Of a stretch of DNA of 64,000 bases, positions 17,461 to 25,377 are shown one piece after another. The stretch covers positions 930,001 through 994,000 of the forward strand of contig NZ_VFML01000002.1 in the NCBI RefSeq assembly GCF_006715045.1, given 5' to 3'. The notes beneath the pieces are model-generated. The model saw nothing but the letters and a program-made list of their open reading frames with translations. It did not search any database and was not told the DNA's origin. The position numbers and the translations under genes are program-made. The stretch is from Amycolatopsis cihanbeyliensis (GTDB lineage: Bacteria > Actinomycetota > Actinomycetes > Mycobacteriales > Pseudonocardiaceae). The first letter of the stretch is position 1. Each line of letters begins with the position of its first letter.

Positions 17461-18300
17461 TCAGCCGATGAGGGCGTCGGCCAGTGCGCGCCACTCGGCG
17501 TGGGGAACGGTGTCCGGGTCCGTCGGTTGCACGACGAGCACGACCTGATCGGCGCCCGCATCGAGGTGTTGCGTCACGCGGGCGGCGACGGTGTCGATGT
17601 CGCCCCAGGCGACAAGCCTGTCGAGCAGGCGGTCGCTCGGCCCGGCGATGTCCTCCTCGGCGAAGCCCATCCGAAGCAGATTCCGTGCGTAGCCGCCGAC
17701 CTGGGTGAGGAACCCGATGGGCTCGCGGACTGTGCCCCTGGCCAGCTGTGGATCGCTTTCGAGGACGACGTACTCCATGACGGCCAGGATCGCCTTCTCG
17801 CCCAGGATCCGCCGGGCCCGCGCGGTGTACTCCGGAGTGACCAGCAGCGGCAGTGCGCCGGCCGCGCGGTCGCGGGACAGCTCCAGCATCCGCGGACCCA
17901 GCGCCGACAGCATGCGGGCGCCGGCCGGGACCGGCGGGTCGGCGGCGTCCAGGCTGTCGAGGTAGGCGTTCATAGCCCGCAGCGGACGGTCGCCGTGCGC
18001 TCCGCCCAGCCCGGTGATCAGTCGTCCTGGATCGACGGCCTCGAGGTCGCGCCGCAACGCGACCACACTGTCGGACGCGTACATCCGGGCGGGGATGATC
18101 GCGCTTCCGACAGGGATCGTCTCGGTCGCCCGGATGACGTCCCGCAACGGGTCCAGGGTCGCCAACTGTCCGCCGGCGATCCAGATCGTCGAGTAACCGA
18201 GGCTCTCCAACATGGCAGCGTCGTCGCGGTGACCGCCGTCGGCGCGCACGTCCAGCGTCACACCGATACGCCCCAGAGCACCCGAGTCGAGCTGTGTCAT
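17461..18300 (-). CDS. LLM-class F420-dependent oxidoreductase
   Basis: A luciferase-like TIM-barrel oxidoreductase of 279 residues, probably using coenzyme F420, of the group that begins IGVTLD and contains a YSTIWIAGG segment near residue 37. It matches the TIGR03620-type architecture common in mycobacteria and Pseudonocardiaceae. The ATG at 18300 has a clear AAGGAAAGG site. It lies downstream of, and in the same direction as, the TetR-HTH gene, with a 140-bp gap containing phased TCTCA repeats, so it may be a target of that regulator. The substrate is unknown. Confidence 0.83.
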   Translation of the reverse strand: MTQLDSGALGRIGVTLDVRADGGHRDDAAMLESLGYSTIWIAGGQLATLDPLRDVIRATETIPVGSAIIPARMYASDSVVALRRDLEAVDPGRLITGLGGAHGDRPLRAMNAYLDSLDAADPPVPAGARMLSALGPRMLELSRDRAAGALPLLVTPEYTARARRILGEKAILAVMEYVVLESDPQLARGTVREPIGFLTQVGGYARNLLRMGFAEEDIAGPSDRLLDRLVAWGDIDTVAARVTQHLDAGADQVVLVVQPTDPDTVPHAEWRALADALIG

Positions 18301-18416
18301 CTGTCCACACCTTTCCTTGGTGGGTCGTGTCGCTGAACGATCGCGACGCTAATAGCTCAACCAACCTCGAGGTCAACCCGCGCTGGACCCCGTCGCATCC
18401 CCGGCTCCGGACGTCG

Positions 18417-18453
18417 TCTCATTTTTCGTCTCAAAATATCTCATATAGTCTCA
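18417..18453. repeat. Four phased TCTCA (TGAGA) direct repeats
   Basis: TCTCA occurs at 18417, 18429, 18439 and 18449, spaced 12, 10 and 10 bp, in an A+T-rich patch unlike its surroundings. On the minus strand these are TGAGAC/TGAGAT units on one face of the helix. The array overlaps the end of the TetR-HTH gene and lies upstream of the LLM oxidoreductase on the same strand, so it is placed like an operator or activator array. Confidence 0.6.
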
Positions 18454-19226
18454 GAATACTGTTGGCCCGAGACGACCTCGTTGAGGTGGCGGTACAAGGT
18501 CGCGCGGGATACGCCCGTCGCCCGCGCGATCTCGTCGACGGTGTGGGTGCCCGCCGCGTACATCCGCCGGGCCCTGGCGACCCGCTCCCCCGTCATCACG
18601 GTGCGCCGGCCGCGGCGGCCCCGCGGCGCCCGACCGACCTCGCCTTCCCCGGGCGCAGCGGTCCCGGCCCGTTCGTCGTCCCGGTCGCCGCCGTCGTCGA
18701 AGAGCTGCCGCGCCGCGTCGAGCACCTCCCTGCGCACGTCCTCGACGGGCGCGTCCCGGTTGTGCATGGCCGGGCGGGCAAGCAGGGCGAGCACCGCGGA
18801 AGCCCGGACACGCTCGCGCAGGCCCGCCCCCGGACCTGCGATGATCTCGATCGTGCGGGTGTTCTGGTCCACCACGCGGCGCAGCAGCGGCTCACGCATC
18901 AGCCACCACCCGTCGAAGATGCCGAGCAGCGGCAGATTCTCGAGGATCCCGTCCAGGAGGCCCGTGACGACCACCCAGCGCGCCTCGTCCGGCTCCAGCT
19001 TCTCGGCGGCGTCCAGGACCGCCTTGGCGTCGTCCAGCATCGGCGTCACGAGAGTCGCGAGGATCTGCACCTTGCTCGAGAAGTGATACAGCACCGTGGC
19101 CTTGCTGACGTCCAGCCGCACGGCGATCTGGCGCACCGACGTCTGCTCGTAGCCCTGCTCGGCGAAGAGCTCTCTTGCCGTGGTGAGGATGCGCGACCGG
19201 GTGTCGGATGCCGTCTGCTCGTCCAT
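18441..19226 (-). CDS. TetR-family regulator with an extra C-terminal resolvase-type HTH
   Basis: A 261-residue regulator with two DNA-binding modules. Residues ~8-58 form a standard TetR HTH (SVRQIAVRLDVSKATVLYHF), followed by a ligand-binding core to about 185 and a charged linker. Residues ~210-252 resemble the Hin/resolvase HTH (VDEIARATGVSRATLYRHL, preceded by GRRGRRTVMTGERVARAR). It is divergent from a P450 whose promoter carries a palindrome expected for the TetR domain, and lies upstream of the LLM gene. The second HTH might recognise a different site, such as the phased repeats at its own 3' end. Whether the fusion is ancient or recent is not known. Confidence 0.82.
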   Translation of the reverse strand: MDEQTASDTRSRILTTARELFAEQGYEQTSVRQIAVRLDVSKATVLYHFSSKVQILATLVTPMLDDAKAVLDAAEKLEPDEARWVVVTGLLDGILENLPLLGIFDGWWLMREPLLRRVVDQNTRTIEIIAGPGAGLRERVRASAVLALLARPAMHNRDAPVEDVRREVLDAARQLFDDGGDRDDERAGTAAPGEGEVGRAPRGRRGRRTVMTGERVARARRMYAAGTHTVDEIARATGVSRATLYRHLNEVVSGQQYSETI

Positions 19227-19240
19227 GCCCCGAGTCTAGG

Positions 19241-19299
19241 TACTTCCTGACCGCAGGGAGAGTGGTAGCGTGATAATCCTGACCGATGGTCAGGAAGTA
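19241..19299. promoter_or_regulatory. TetR operator palindromes between regulator and P450
   Basis: TACTTCCTGACC (19241-19252) and its exact reverse complement GGTCAGGAAGTA (19288-19299) flank the region. The right copy is also part of a compact palindrome CCTGACCGATGGTCAGG (19278-19294). A GATAAT -10-like hexamer (19272-19277) sits between the sites, with CTGACC 19 bp upstream as a possible -35. A repressor bound here would block both divergent promoters. Confidence 0.65.
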
Positions 19300-19321
19300 T
19301 CGGAACCACCAAGGAGCCGAG

Positions 19322-20518
19322 ATGACACTTCCACCCGTCGCGGCGCCACTGCCGATGACGCGCCCCAACCCGTTCGACCCGCCCGAGGAACTGGCGGAGC
19401 TGCGCCGGAACCACCCGATCAGCCGGATGGCCTACCCCGACGGGCACACCGGCTGGCTGGTCACCACCCACGCCCTGGCCCGCACAGTGCTGGCCGACCC
19501 CCGCTTCAGCGCTCGGTCCGAGCTGACGCACCGGCCGATCTTCGAGAACGAGCTACAGGCACAGGAGCCGAAGCCGGCACCCCCGGGCATGTTCATCACG
19601 ATGGACCCGCCAGACCACACCCGTTACCGCCGCCTCCTTACCGGCCAGTTCACCGTCCGCCGCATGCGGCAGCTCACCGAACGCATCGAGCGGGTCACCA
19701 ACGACCACCTCGATGCGATGGAACAGCACGGCCCACCGCTGGATCTTGTGGATGCGTTCGCACGGCCGATCCCAGCGCTGGTGATCTGCGAACTGCTCGG
19801 CGTGCCCTATGCCGACCGGGATCGGTTCCAGGCCGACACCAAGACGATGGGAGATGCGCAGTCGACCAAGGAGCAGGCCCTCGCGGCCGTGGCCGACCTC
19901 GGCGCCTACCTCGGGGAGTTGGTGGCGGCCAAGCACCGCGAGCCGACCGACGACCTGCTCAGTGGCCTGGTCGGCAGCGGTGAGCTGACCAACGAGGAAC
20001 TGACCAACATCGCCTTCATGCTGCTGGGCGCCGGGCTGGACACGACCTCGCACATGCTCGCGCTGGGCACCTTCGCCCTGCTCGCGCACCCCGACCAGTT
20101 GACCATCCTGCGGGGCGACCCGGACATCCTCGAGCTGGCCATCGAGGAGCTGTTGCGCTACCTGAGCATCGTCATGGCCACGGTCCGTACCGCGACCGAG
20201 GATGTCGAGCTGGACGGTCACCTGATCCGGGCCGGTGAGTCGGTCACCATCTCCACCGCGGCGGCCAACCGTGACCGGGAACAGTTCGACAACCCCGAGA
20301 CGCTGGATCTCCGCAGGTCCACCAGAGGGCATGTCGCGTTCGGCCACGGCATCCACCAGTGCCTTGGCCAGCAGCTCGCCCGCGCCGAGATGCAGGTCGC
20401 CTATCCCGCACTGCTGCGGCGATTCCCCACCCTGCGCCTCGCCGTCCAACCCGAGGAGGTCCCGATCAAGCACAACGTGCTGATATACGGCTTGCACCAG
20501 CTCCCGGTCGCCTGGTGA
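19322..20518 (+). CDS. Cytochrome P450
   Basis: Heme-thiolate monooxygenase of 398 residues, soluble, of the actinobacterial CYP105/107-like type. Seen: I-helix GAGLDTTSH, K-helix ELLRY (ExxR), and heme-binding FGHGIHQCLGQQ with the axial Cys. The ATG at 19322 follows AAGGAG; an in-frame GTG 36 bp upstream would put the N-terminus inside the operator. It is divergent from the TetR-HTH regulator and probably repressed by it. No ferredoxin or reductase partner is adjacent. The substrate is unknown; it may clear a small hydrophobic inducer that the TetR protein senses. Confidence 0.9.
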   Translation: MTLPPVAAPLPMTRPNPFDPPEELAELRRNHPISRMAYPDGHTGWLVTTHALARTVLADPRFSARSELTHRPIFENELQAQEPKPAPPGMFITMDPPDHTRYRRLLTGQFTVRRMRQLTERIERVTNDHLDAMEQHGPPLDLVDAFARPIPALVICELLGVPYADRDRFQADTKTMGDAQSTKEQALAAVADLGAYLGELVAAKHREPTDDLLSGLVGSGELTNEELTNIAFMLLGAGLDTTSHMLALGTFALLAHPDQLTILRGDPDILELAIEELLRYLSIVMATVRTATEDVELDGHLIRAGESVTISTAAANRDREQFDNPETLDLRRSTRGHVAFGHGIHQCLGQQLARAEMQVAYPALLRRFPTLRLAVQPEEVPIKHNVLIYGLHQLPVAW

Positions 20519-20638
20519 GAGGATCCGGATGGACCGGGAGGCGGAGGAACCGGAAATTTCTCGGGGCGAGGTGTCGCATCCGGCAGTTCCCGTTCGACGC
20601 ACTGGTGACAGCAGAGCGGAACTACCAAGGAGCAACCG

Positions 20639-21214
20639 ATGCGCACCCTGATCGCCACCGCGTTCGTCTCGCTCGACGGCGTCATCGAGGCGCCTGGCGG
20701 AGAACCGGGCTACCGCAACTCGGGCTGGACGTTCAACGACATCGAGTTCGACGAAGCCGTATACAAGATCAAGGGCCGCGAGCAGGGCGAGGCCGCGGCC
20801 ATGATGATGGGCCGCGTCAGCTACCAGGCCTTCTCGCCGGTGTGGCCGGACATGACCGAGGAGTTCTCCGGCTACAACGCGATGCCGAAGTACGTGGTGT
20901 CGACCACGCTGCGGGAACAGGACCTGGTGTCCAACTGGGGCGAGATCAGCGTGCTCCGCTCACTGGACGAGGTCGCCGCGCTCAAGGAGACCGAGGGCGG
21001 GCCGATCATCATTCACGGCAGCGCCACCCTGAACCGCAACCTGTCCGATGCCCGCCTGATCGACCGCTACCACCTGCTGGTCTTCCCCGTCCTGCTCGGC
21101 GCGGGCAAGCGGTTGTTCAGCGACGCCGACAAGGACAAGCAGAACCTCGAACTCGTCGAGAGCGAATCCTACGCCAACGGAATCCAGAAGCTGGTCTACG
21201 ACGTCGTCCGCTGA
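20639..21214 (+). CDS. Dihydrofolate-reductase-family (RibD C-terminal) reductase
   Basis: A 191-residue protein with the DHFR/RibD-C fold: SLDGVIEAPGG near the N-terminus, MMMGRVSYQAF (~57-67), the nucleotide-binding HGSATLNRNL and the late VLLGAGKRLF motif. These proteins are NADPH-dependent reductases of unknown substrate, seldom true DHFR. The ATG has a good AAGGAG site. It lies 120 bp after the P450 on the same strand, so co-transcription is possible but not certain. Confidence 0.87.
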   Translation: MRTLIATAFVSLDGVIEAPGGEPGYRNSGWTFNDIEFDEAVYKIKGREQGEAAAMMMGRVSYQAFSPVWPDMTEEFSGYNAMPKYVVSTTLREQDLVSNWGEISVLRSLDEVAALKETEGGPIIIHGSATLNRNLSDARLIDRYHLLVFPVLLGAGKRLFSDADKDKQNLELVESESYANGIQKLVYDVVR

Positions 21215-21932
21215 GTGATCGCCGTCGCGGCGATACTGGCGCGTCGGATCCCGGCCGCCGACGCGGGCCAGTCGCCGCCCCTGACCCGGAAGCCGTCGTA
21301 CCAGTCGTCGGAGGGCGGCCGCGCCTCGATCGCCTCCGGCACGGGCGGGACAAGGTTGTAGCCGGGCAGGGACCGGTCCTTGAGGTACTCGTTCCGCGCG
21401 TCGCGCGGGTTGGTCGACTTCATCTCGGTCGGCGTCGGAGTAACCGTGGCGTGCTTCGACGTCGACTGCAACTCCGGCTCGAGCCGCTGCACCCGCCAGC
21501 GCAGCCGCTCGGTGACGTATCCGGCGTTCGCGATGTCGGCACCGCGGCAACGCCATCGGGTGAGGTCGCGTCCACCGACAGCTCGGCAAGGGCCGCCACG
21601 TCAGGCCCGGCCCTGCAACTCGGACCGCGAGTCCTCACTGGCGCCGCCCCCGCCGCTGCCGTCCGGGGCCGTGATGTCGATCCCGGACTCGCGAACGTCC
21701 CGCTCGGTCCGCTCCGGCAGCCTGCGGTCCCGACGTTGTCCGGGTCGAAGCCCTTTCCAGGGCTCACGCCCGGCGCGGGCTTCAACCGCGGCATGTCCAA
21801 GTGCCTCGATGTCGTGCACGAGTTGCTCCACCGCCCGGTGCGGCCGGTACTGAGGTCCGCGACGGCGCTCATGACGTTCTCGTGGATCTCCGACGGCTCC
21901 GCCCCTGCGACCCGGCGTCGGCCCGGTTCGCC
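21215..21932 (-). other. Degraded minus-strand coding region, family unknown
   Basis: No intact gene fits this 718-bp stretch. On the minus strand, coding-like segments appear in more than one frame: one near 21940-21850 (EPSEIHENVMSAVADLS), a second in another frame at about 21850-21601 (AVEQLVHDIEALGHAAVEA, ending in TGA) and a third at about 21580-21200 (containing DIANAGYVTERLRWRVQRLE and RSLPGYNLVPP). The pattern suggests one or two old genes broken by frameshifts. I recognise no domain. It directly follows the MerR gene on the same strand. Confidence 0.35.
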
Positions 21933-22373
21933 CTATTTCGCCGGACGCCGCGGCGCCCGCGCCTTCGGTGCCCGAACGACGCCGGACTCGGCTGCCCGCA
22001 AGATGCGGCGGAAGGTGGGGCATTCCAGGTGGCTCGGCGCGGGGCATGCGGCGGCGTGCCGCAAGCCGTCCCGCATGGCGCTCAGCTGAAGGATCGTCGA
22101 ATCCAACTCGTCCGCCTTGGCCGTGAGCATGTCCCGGTCGATGCGCGGCCGCCCGTCCGGCGCGAACATGAGCGCGATCTCGTCGAGGGAGAAGCCGGCG
22201 GCGCGCCCGACCGCGATCAGCGCCAGCCGCTCCAGCACGTTCTCGTCGAACAGGCGCGCGAGGCCCCGCCGGCCGATCGAGGCGATCAGCCCCTTTTCCT
22301 CGTAGTAACGCAACGTCGAGGCGGGCAGGCCGGAGCGCCGCGACACCTCCGCTATGTCCAGGTCCGTCATCAT
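21933..22373 (-). CDS. MerR-family regulator
   Basis: A 146-residue MerR-type activator/repressor. The winged-helix HTH (~5-75) includes TLRYYEEKGLIASIGRRG, followed by the dimerisation helix (~80-115) and a C-terminal CPAPSHLEC metal- or redox-like pair common in this subgroup. ATG codons at 22373 and 22370 are both possible starts; an in-frame extension to 22430 would run over the divergent promoter. It is divergent from a SAM methyltransferase, with a dyad of MerR-family form between them, so it probably controls that gene. Confidence 0.87.
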   Translation of the reverse strand: MMTDLDIAEVSRRSGLPASTLRYYEEKGLIASIGRRGLARLFDENVLERLALIAVGRAAGFSLDEIALMFAPDGRPRIDRDMLTAKADELDSTILQLSAMRDGLRHAAACPAPSHLECPTFRRILRAAESGVVRAPKARAPRRPAK

Positions 22374-22375
22374 TC

Positions 22376-22395
22376 TTGACCTCAAGTTGACTTGA
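22376..22395. promoter_or_regulatory. MerR/SoxR-like operator dyad
   Basis: CCTCAAGTTGACTTGAAC in the MerR-methyltransferase gap contains TCAAGT-TG-ACTTGA (22382-22395), two perfect 6-bp arms with a 2-bp spacer. It resembles the SoxR/MerR-family box and is preceded by TTGACC (22376-22381), a good -35. The site sits between the divergent start codons. Confidence 0.6.
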
Positions 22396-22445
22396 ACTGG
22401 CACGGTACGGTTTCCGCTTCCGAGCCGCAAGCAATGGAGATCATC

Positions 22446-23303
22446 ATGAATGCCGTTCCCGAGACCAACGTCGAGCAGACCGCGCTATGGAACGGCGCGG
22501 GCGCACGCGGCTGGGTCGAGGCACAGGACCTGCTCGACCGGATGCTCAAACCGGTCGAGGACGTGCTTGTCGACGCGGTCCGCCCCGTACCCGCGCGCCG
22601 GGTGCTCGATGTCGGCTGTGGCACCGGCGGGGTCACCGTGGCCGTGGCCACGGCGCTCGGCGCGGGGAGCCGCTGCGTCGGGGTCGACGTCTCCGAGCCG
22701 ATGATCGCCGCGGCGCGGGCCCGGACCGAACGCGAGGGCGCGCCCGCGAGCTTCATCCGCGCCGACGCGCAGTCGCACACCTTCGAGCCCGGCGGCTTCG
22801 ACCTGATCGTCTCCCGCTTCGGGGTCATGTTCTTCGACGACGTCGCGCGTGCCTTCGACAACCTGCGGCGCGCCACGCGCGACGGCGGCGAACTCCGCTT
22901 CATCGTCTGGCGCGGCATGGCGGAAAATCCGTTCATGACAACGGCCGAGCGCGCCGCGGCACCGCTCCTGCCGAACCTGCCCGACCGCGACCCGGACGCG
23001 CCAGGGCAGTTCGCCCTCGCCGACGCGGATCGCGTCCGCCGCGCGCTCGCGGAGAGCGCATGGACCGGGATCGACATCCAGCCCGTCGACGTGGCCTGCA
23101 GCCTGCCCGAACAGGAACTGGCGCGGTACGTGACGCTGTTCGGCCCGGTCGGCAGGGCCTTGCAGGAGGCGGACGACCGGCTGCGCGACCAGGTCGTCGA
23201 CGCGGTCCTTCCCGCCTTTGCTCCCTTCGTGCGAGGAACGCGGGTCCGCTTCACCGCTGCCTGCTGGGTCGTCACCGCCCGCGCGGCCTCCGACCAGGTG
23301 TGA
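22446..23303 (+). CDS. Class I SAM-dependent methyltransferase
   Basis: A 285-residue methyltransferase with motif I VLDVGCGTGG (~50-59), the acidic SAM-ribose site VGVDVSEPM (~78-86) and DLIVSRFGVMFF (motif IV/post-I region). It is the type often described as a UbiE/COQ5-like small-molecule methyltransferase. The start at 22446 is chosen for its GGAG eight bases upstream and because upstream starts fall in the operator. It is controlled, by inference, by the divergent MerR protein. The acceptor is unknown. Confidence 0.88.
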   Translation: MNAVPETNVEQTALWNGAGARGWVEAQDLLDRMLKPVEDVLVDAVRPVPARRVLDVGCGTGGVTVAVATALGAGSRCVGVDVSEPMIAAARARTEREGAPASFIRADAQSHTFEPGGFDLIVSRFGVMFFDDVARAFDNLRRATRDGGELRFIVWRGMAENPFMTTAERAAAPLLPNLPDRDPDAPGQFALADADRVRRALAESAWTGIDIQPVDVACSLPEQELARYVTLFGPVGRALQEADDRLRDQVVDAVLPAFAPFVRGTRVRFTAACWVVTARAASDQV

Positions 23304-23369
23304 CCGGACGGAGACATGCCGGCGGCCCGGTCGGCACCGGGCGGGTCGTGGACCTCTACCATTCCGCGG

Positions 23370-24032
23370 ATGACCGCCTACGACGATGGTGCCACGTTCG
23401 GACATCTGGACGCCTCGATCCTGCCGCTCCGCCAGCAGCGGATCCTGCTCACGATCCAGGACTGGGTGGTCAGGCACGGATACTCGCCGAGCACCCGGCA
23501 GATCGGTGATGCCGTCGGGCTGCGGTCGTCCTCATCGGTGTCGAAACATCTGGCCAGCCTGGAGGACAAGGGATTCCTCCGGCGCAGTGACACCATGTCC
23601 CGGCCGATCGACGTGCGGATGTTCCTGCGGGAGCCCTCGGCGCGGGAGACCACCGACGACTCGGTGAGCGTGCCCGTGGTCGGCGATATCGCGGCGGGAA
23701 CCCCCATCTCGGCCGAGGAACATGTCGACGACATGCTGACGCTGCCGCGGGAACTCACCGGGCGTGGCAACGTTTTCGGTCTACGGGTGCGCGGGGACTC
23801 GATGATCGACGCCGCGATCTGTGACGGGGATGTCGTCGTGGTCCGGCAGCAGTCCGAGGCCCATTCGGGCCAGATCGTCGCCGCGATGATCGACGACGAG
23901 GCCACCGTCAAGGTGTACCGCCGCCGGAGCGGCCACGTCTACCTCGAGCCGCGCAACCCGGAATACGAGGTCATCGACGGGGACACGGCCGTGGTACTGG
24001 GCACCGTCGTCTCGGTGCTGCGCAGCGTCTGA
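23370..24032 (+). CDS. lexA: LexA repressor (SOS regulator or paralogue)
   Basis: A 220-residue LexA. The N-terminal winged helix (~10-72: ILLTIQDWVVRHGYSPSTRQ, then SVSKHLASLEDKGFL) is followed by the S24 self-cleavage domain. The Ala-Gly scissile bond is in DIAAGTP, the nucleophile in GDSMIDAA and the catalytic Lys in ATVKVYRR, so it should be cleavable with RecA. No TCGAAC-N4-GTTCGA box is visible upstream, unusual for an autoregulated lexA, and the NrdR neighbour of many actinobacterial lexA genes is absent, so it could be a second copy. Two box-like sites occur elsewhere in the window (28503, 54654). The ATG at 23370 fits the conserved N-terminus. Confidence 0.85.
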   Translation: MTAYDDGATFGHLDASILPLRQQRILLTIQDWVVRHGYSPSTRQIGDAVGLRSSSSVSKHLASLEDKGFLRRSDTMSRPIDVRMFLREPSARETTDDSVSVPVVGDIAAGTPISAEEHVDDMLTLPRELTGRGNVFGLRVRGDSMIDAAICDGDVVVVRQQSEAHSGQIVAAMIDDEATVKVYRRRSGHVYLEPRNPEYEVIDGDTAVVLGTVVSVLRSV

Positions 24033-24066
24033 AGACCACGCGAAAGCTAATCTCATTATTTACTTG

Positions 24067-24081
24067 CCTAATACTATTAGG
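24067..24081. promoter_or_regulatory. Palindrome in the FBP-gene promoter
   Basis: CCTAATACTATTAGG (24067-24081) is a 6+3+6 palindrome, extended by one matching G/C pair on each side. It lies in an A+T-rich patch 9 bp before the ATG of the FBP-domain gene, overlapping the likely -10. It is a probable repressor site; the regulator is not known. Confidence 0.5.
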
Positions 24082-24090
24082 CTGGTTGCC

Positions 24091-24576
24091 ATGAGACCGG
24101 TGACCGAACGCGAGATCCGTGCCTCCTTCGTCAACTGCACGAAGGGCGCGGCGAAGCGCCTTGCCGTACCCAGGGACCTGGCCGACTGGCCGTGGGAGGA
24201 CCTGGACTTCCTCGGTTGGCGGGACCCCTCCGCGCGGGATCGGGCGTACCTGGTGGCCGAATCCGGCGCCGGGCTCAGCGGCGTGGTGCTACGGGTGGCG
24301 CCACAGTCAGGGCACATCCGGCGCAGCATGTGTTCGCTGTGCTTGACCACGCACACCGGGGACGGCGTCTCCCTGATGACCGCGCGCAAGGCCGGCCGGA
24401 ACGGCAAGCAGGGCAACTCCGTGGGTGTCTATCTCTGCTCCGACCTGGCCTGCTCGCTCTACCTGCGCGGGAAGAAGGACACCGGCCTGCGGATCTACGA
24501 GTCGCTCACGGTCGCCGAGCAGGTCGAGCGGACCAGGGTGAACCTGGCCGCGTTCCTGCACAGGGTGTTCGGCTGA
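24091..24576 (+). CDS. FBP-domain (treble-clef zinc) protein
   Basis: A 161-residue protein of the actinobacterial FBP C-terminal domain family, related to the treble-clef zinc-binding domain at the C-terminus of EF-G-interacting proteins. The four zinc Cys are in CSLCLTTH (~residues 73-80) and CSDLACS (~119-125). In related systems such domains bind the ribosome or EF-G and can alter translation, but the role in this family is not established. The ATG at 24091 is preferred to a TTG at 24064, which would lie in the palindrome. Confidence 0.75.
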   Translation: MRPVTEREIRASFVNCTKGAAKRLAVPRDLADWPWEDLDFLGWRDPSARDRAYLVAESGAGLSGVVLRVAPQSGHIRRSMCSLCLTTHTGDGVSLMTARKAGRNGKQGNSVGVYLCSDLACSLYLRGKKDTGLRIYESLTVAEQVERTRVNLAAFLHRVFG

Positions 24577-24737
24577 CGCGACCCGGCGCGACTCGTCCCA
24601 TCTTGCGATTTCGGCAAAAAACGTCGTCAACCCGATGCCGGCGGCGGCAGGCTGGTGCTGGCAAGAGTCCGGGGAACAGCGGCCGAAGAGAGCCCACAGC
24701 CTCCGGACACATCGGACCGAGCACCGAGGCGAGAGCA

Positions 24738-25355
24738 GTGGACACACAGCACACACGGGACGCACAGTTCTGGGACGAGCGGTACGGCAGCCGCGACCAG
24801 CTCTTCAGCGGCGAGCCGAACGGTGTACTCGTCACCGAGGTGAGCGAGTTGCCGCCCGGGCAAGCGCTCGACGTGGGCTGCGGCGAGGGCGCCGACGCAC
24901 TCTGGCTCGCCCGGCGCGGCTGGCAGGTCACCGCGGTCGACATCTCCCGGATCGCGCTGGAACGCGCCGCCGAGGCGGGCACGGATGTCACCGGACGGGT
25001 GGCCTGGACCCGCGGTGACCTGACCGGCATCCGGCCCCCGGCCGGCGCGTTCGACCTGGTGTCCGTCCAGTACTTCCCGCTGCCCCGGCACCACCACGCC
25101 GCACTGCACGGGCTGTTGGCGGCCGTGGCACCCGGCGGCACGCTGCTGGTGGCCGGGCACGACCTCGCCGACCTCGGCTCGCATAGCGAGCAGGGGTTCG
25201 ACCCGTCCTACTACTACCATCCCGGCGATATCGCCGAGCTTCTCGACGACGCCTGGGCCGTGCTGGTCAACGAGACCCGGTCGCGGACCGCGCCCGCCCC
25301 TCCGGGCGCCGGGCACACCCACGACACAGTCCTGCGCGCACGGCGGCTGCGGTGA
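24738..25355 (+). CDS. Class I SAM-dependent methyltransferase (TehB-like)
   Basis: A 205-residue methyltransferase beginning FWDERYGSRDQLFSGEPN, a pattern shared with thiol/tellurite-type methyltransferases. Motif I is ALDVGCGEGADALWLARRGW, followed by VTAVDISRIAL and the late GTLLVAGHD strand. The GTG at 24738 has AGAG upstream; longer frames are noncoding in character. It stands alone, converging with the dehydrogenase gene. Substrate unknown. Confidence 0.85.
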   Translation: MDTQHTRDAQFWDERYGSRDQLFSGEPNGVLVTEVSELPPGQALDVGCGEGADALWLARRGWQVTAVDISRIALERAAEAGTDVTGRVAWTRGDLTGIRPPAGAFDLVSVQYFPLPRHHHAALHGLLAAVAPGGTLLVAGHDLADLGSHSEQGFDPSYYYHPGDIAELLDDAWAVLVNETRSRTAPAPPGAGHTHDTVLRARRLR

Positions 25356-25377
25356 GCCGGCCCGAGTCGGGACCGGA

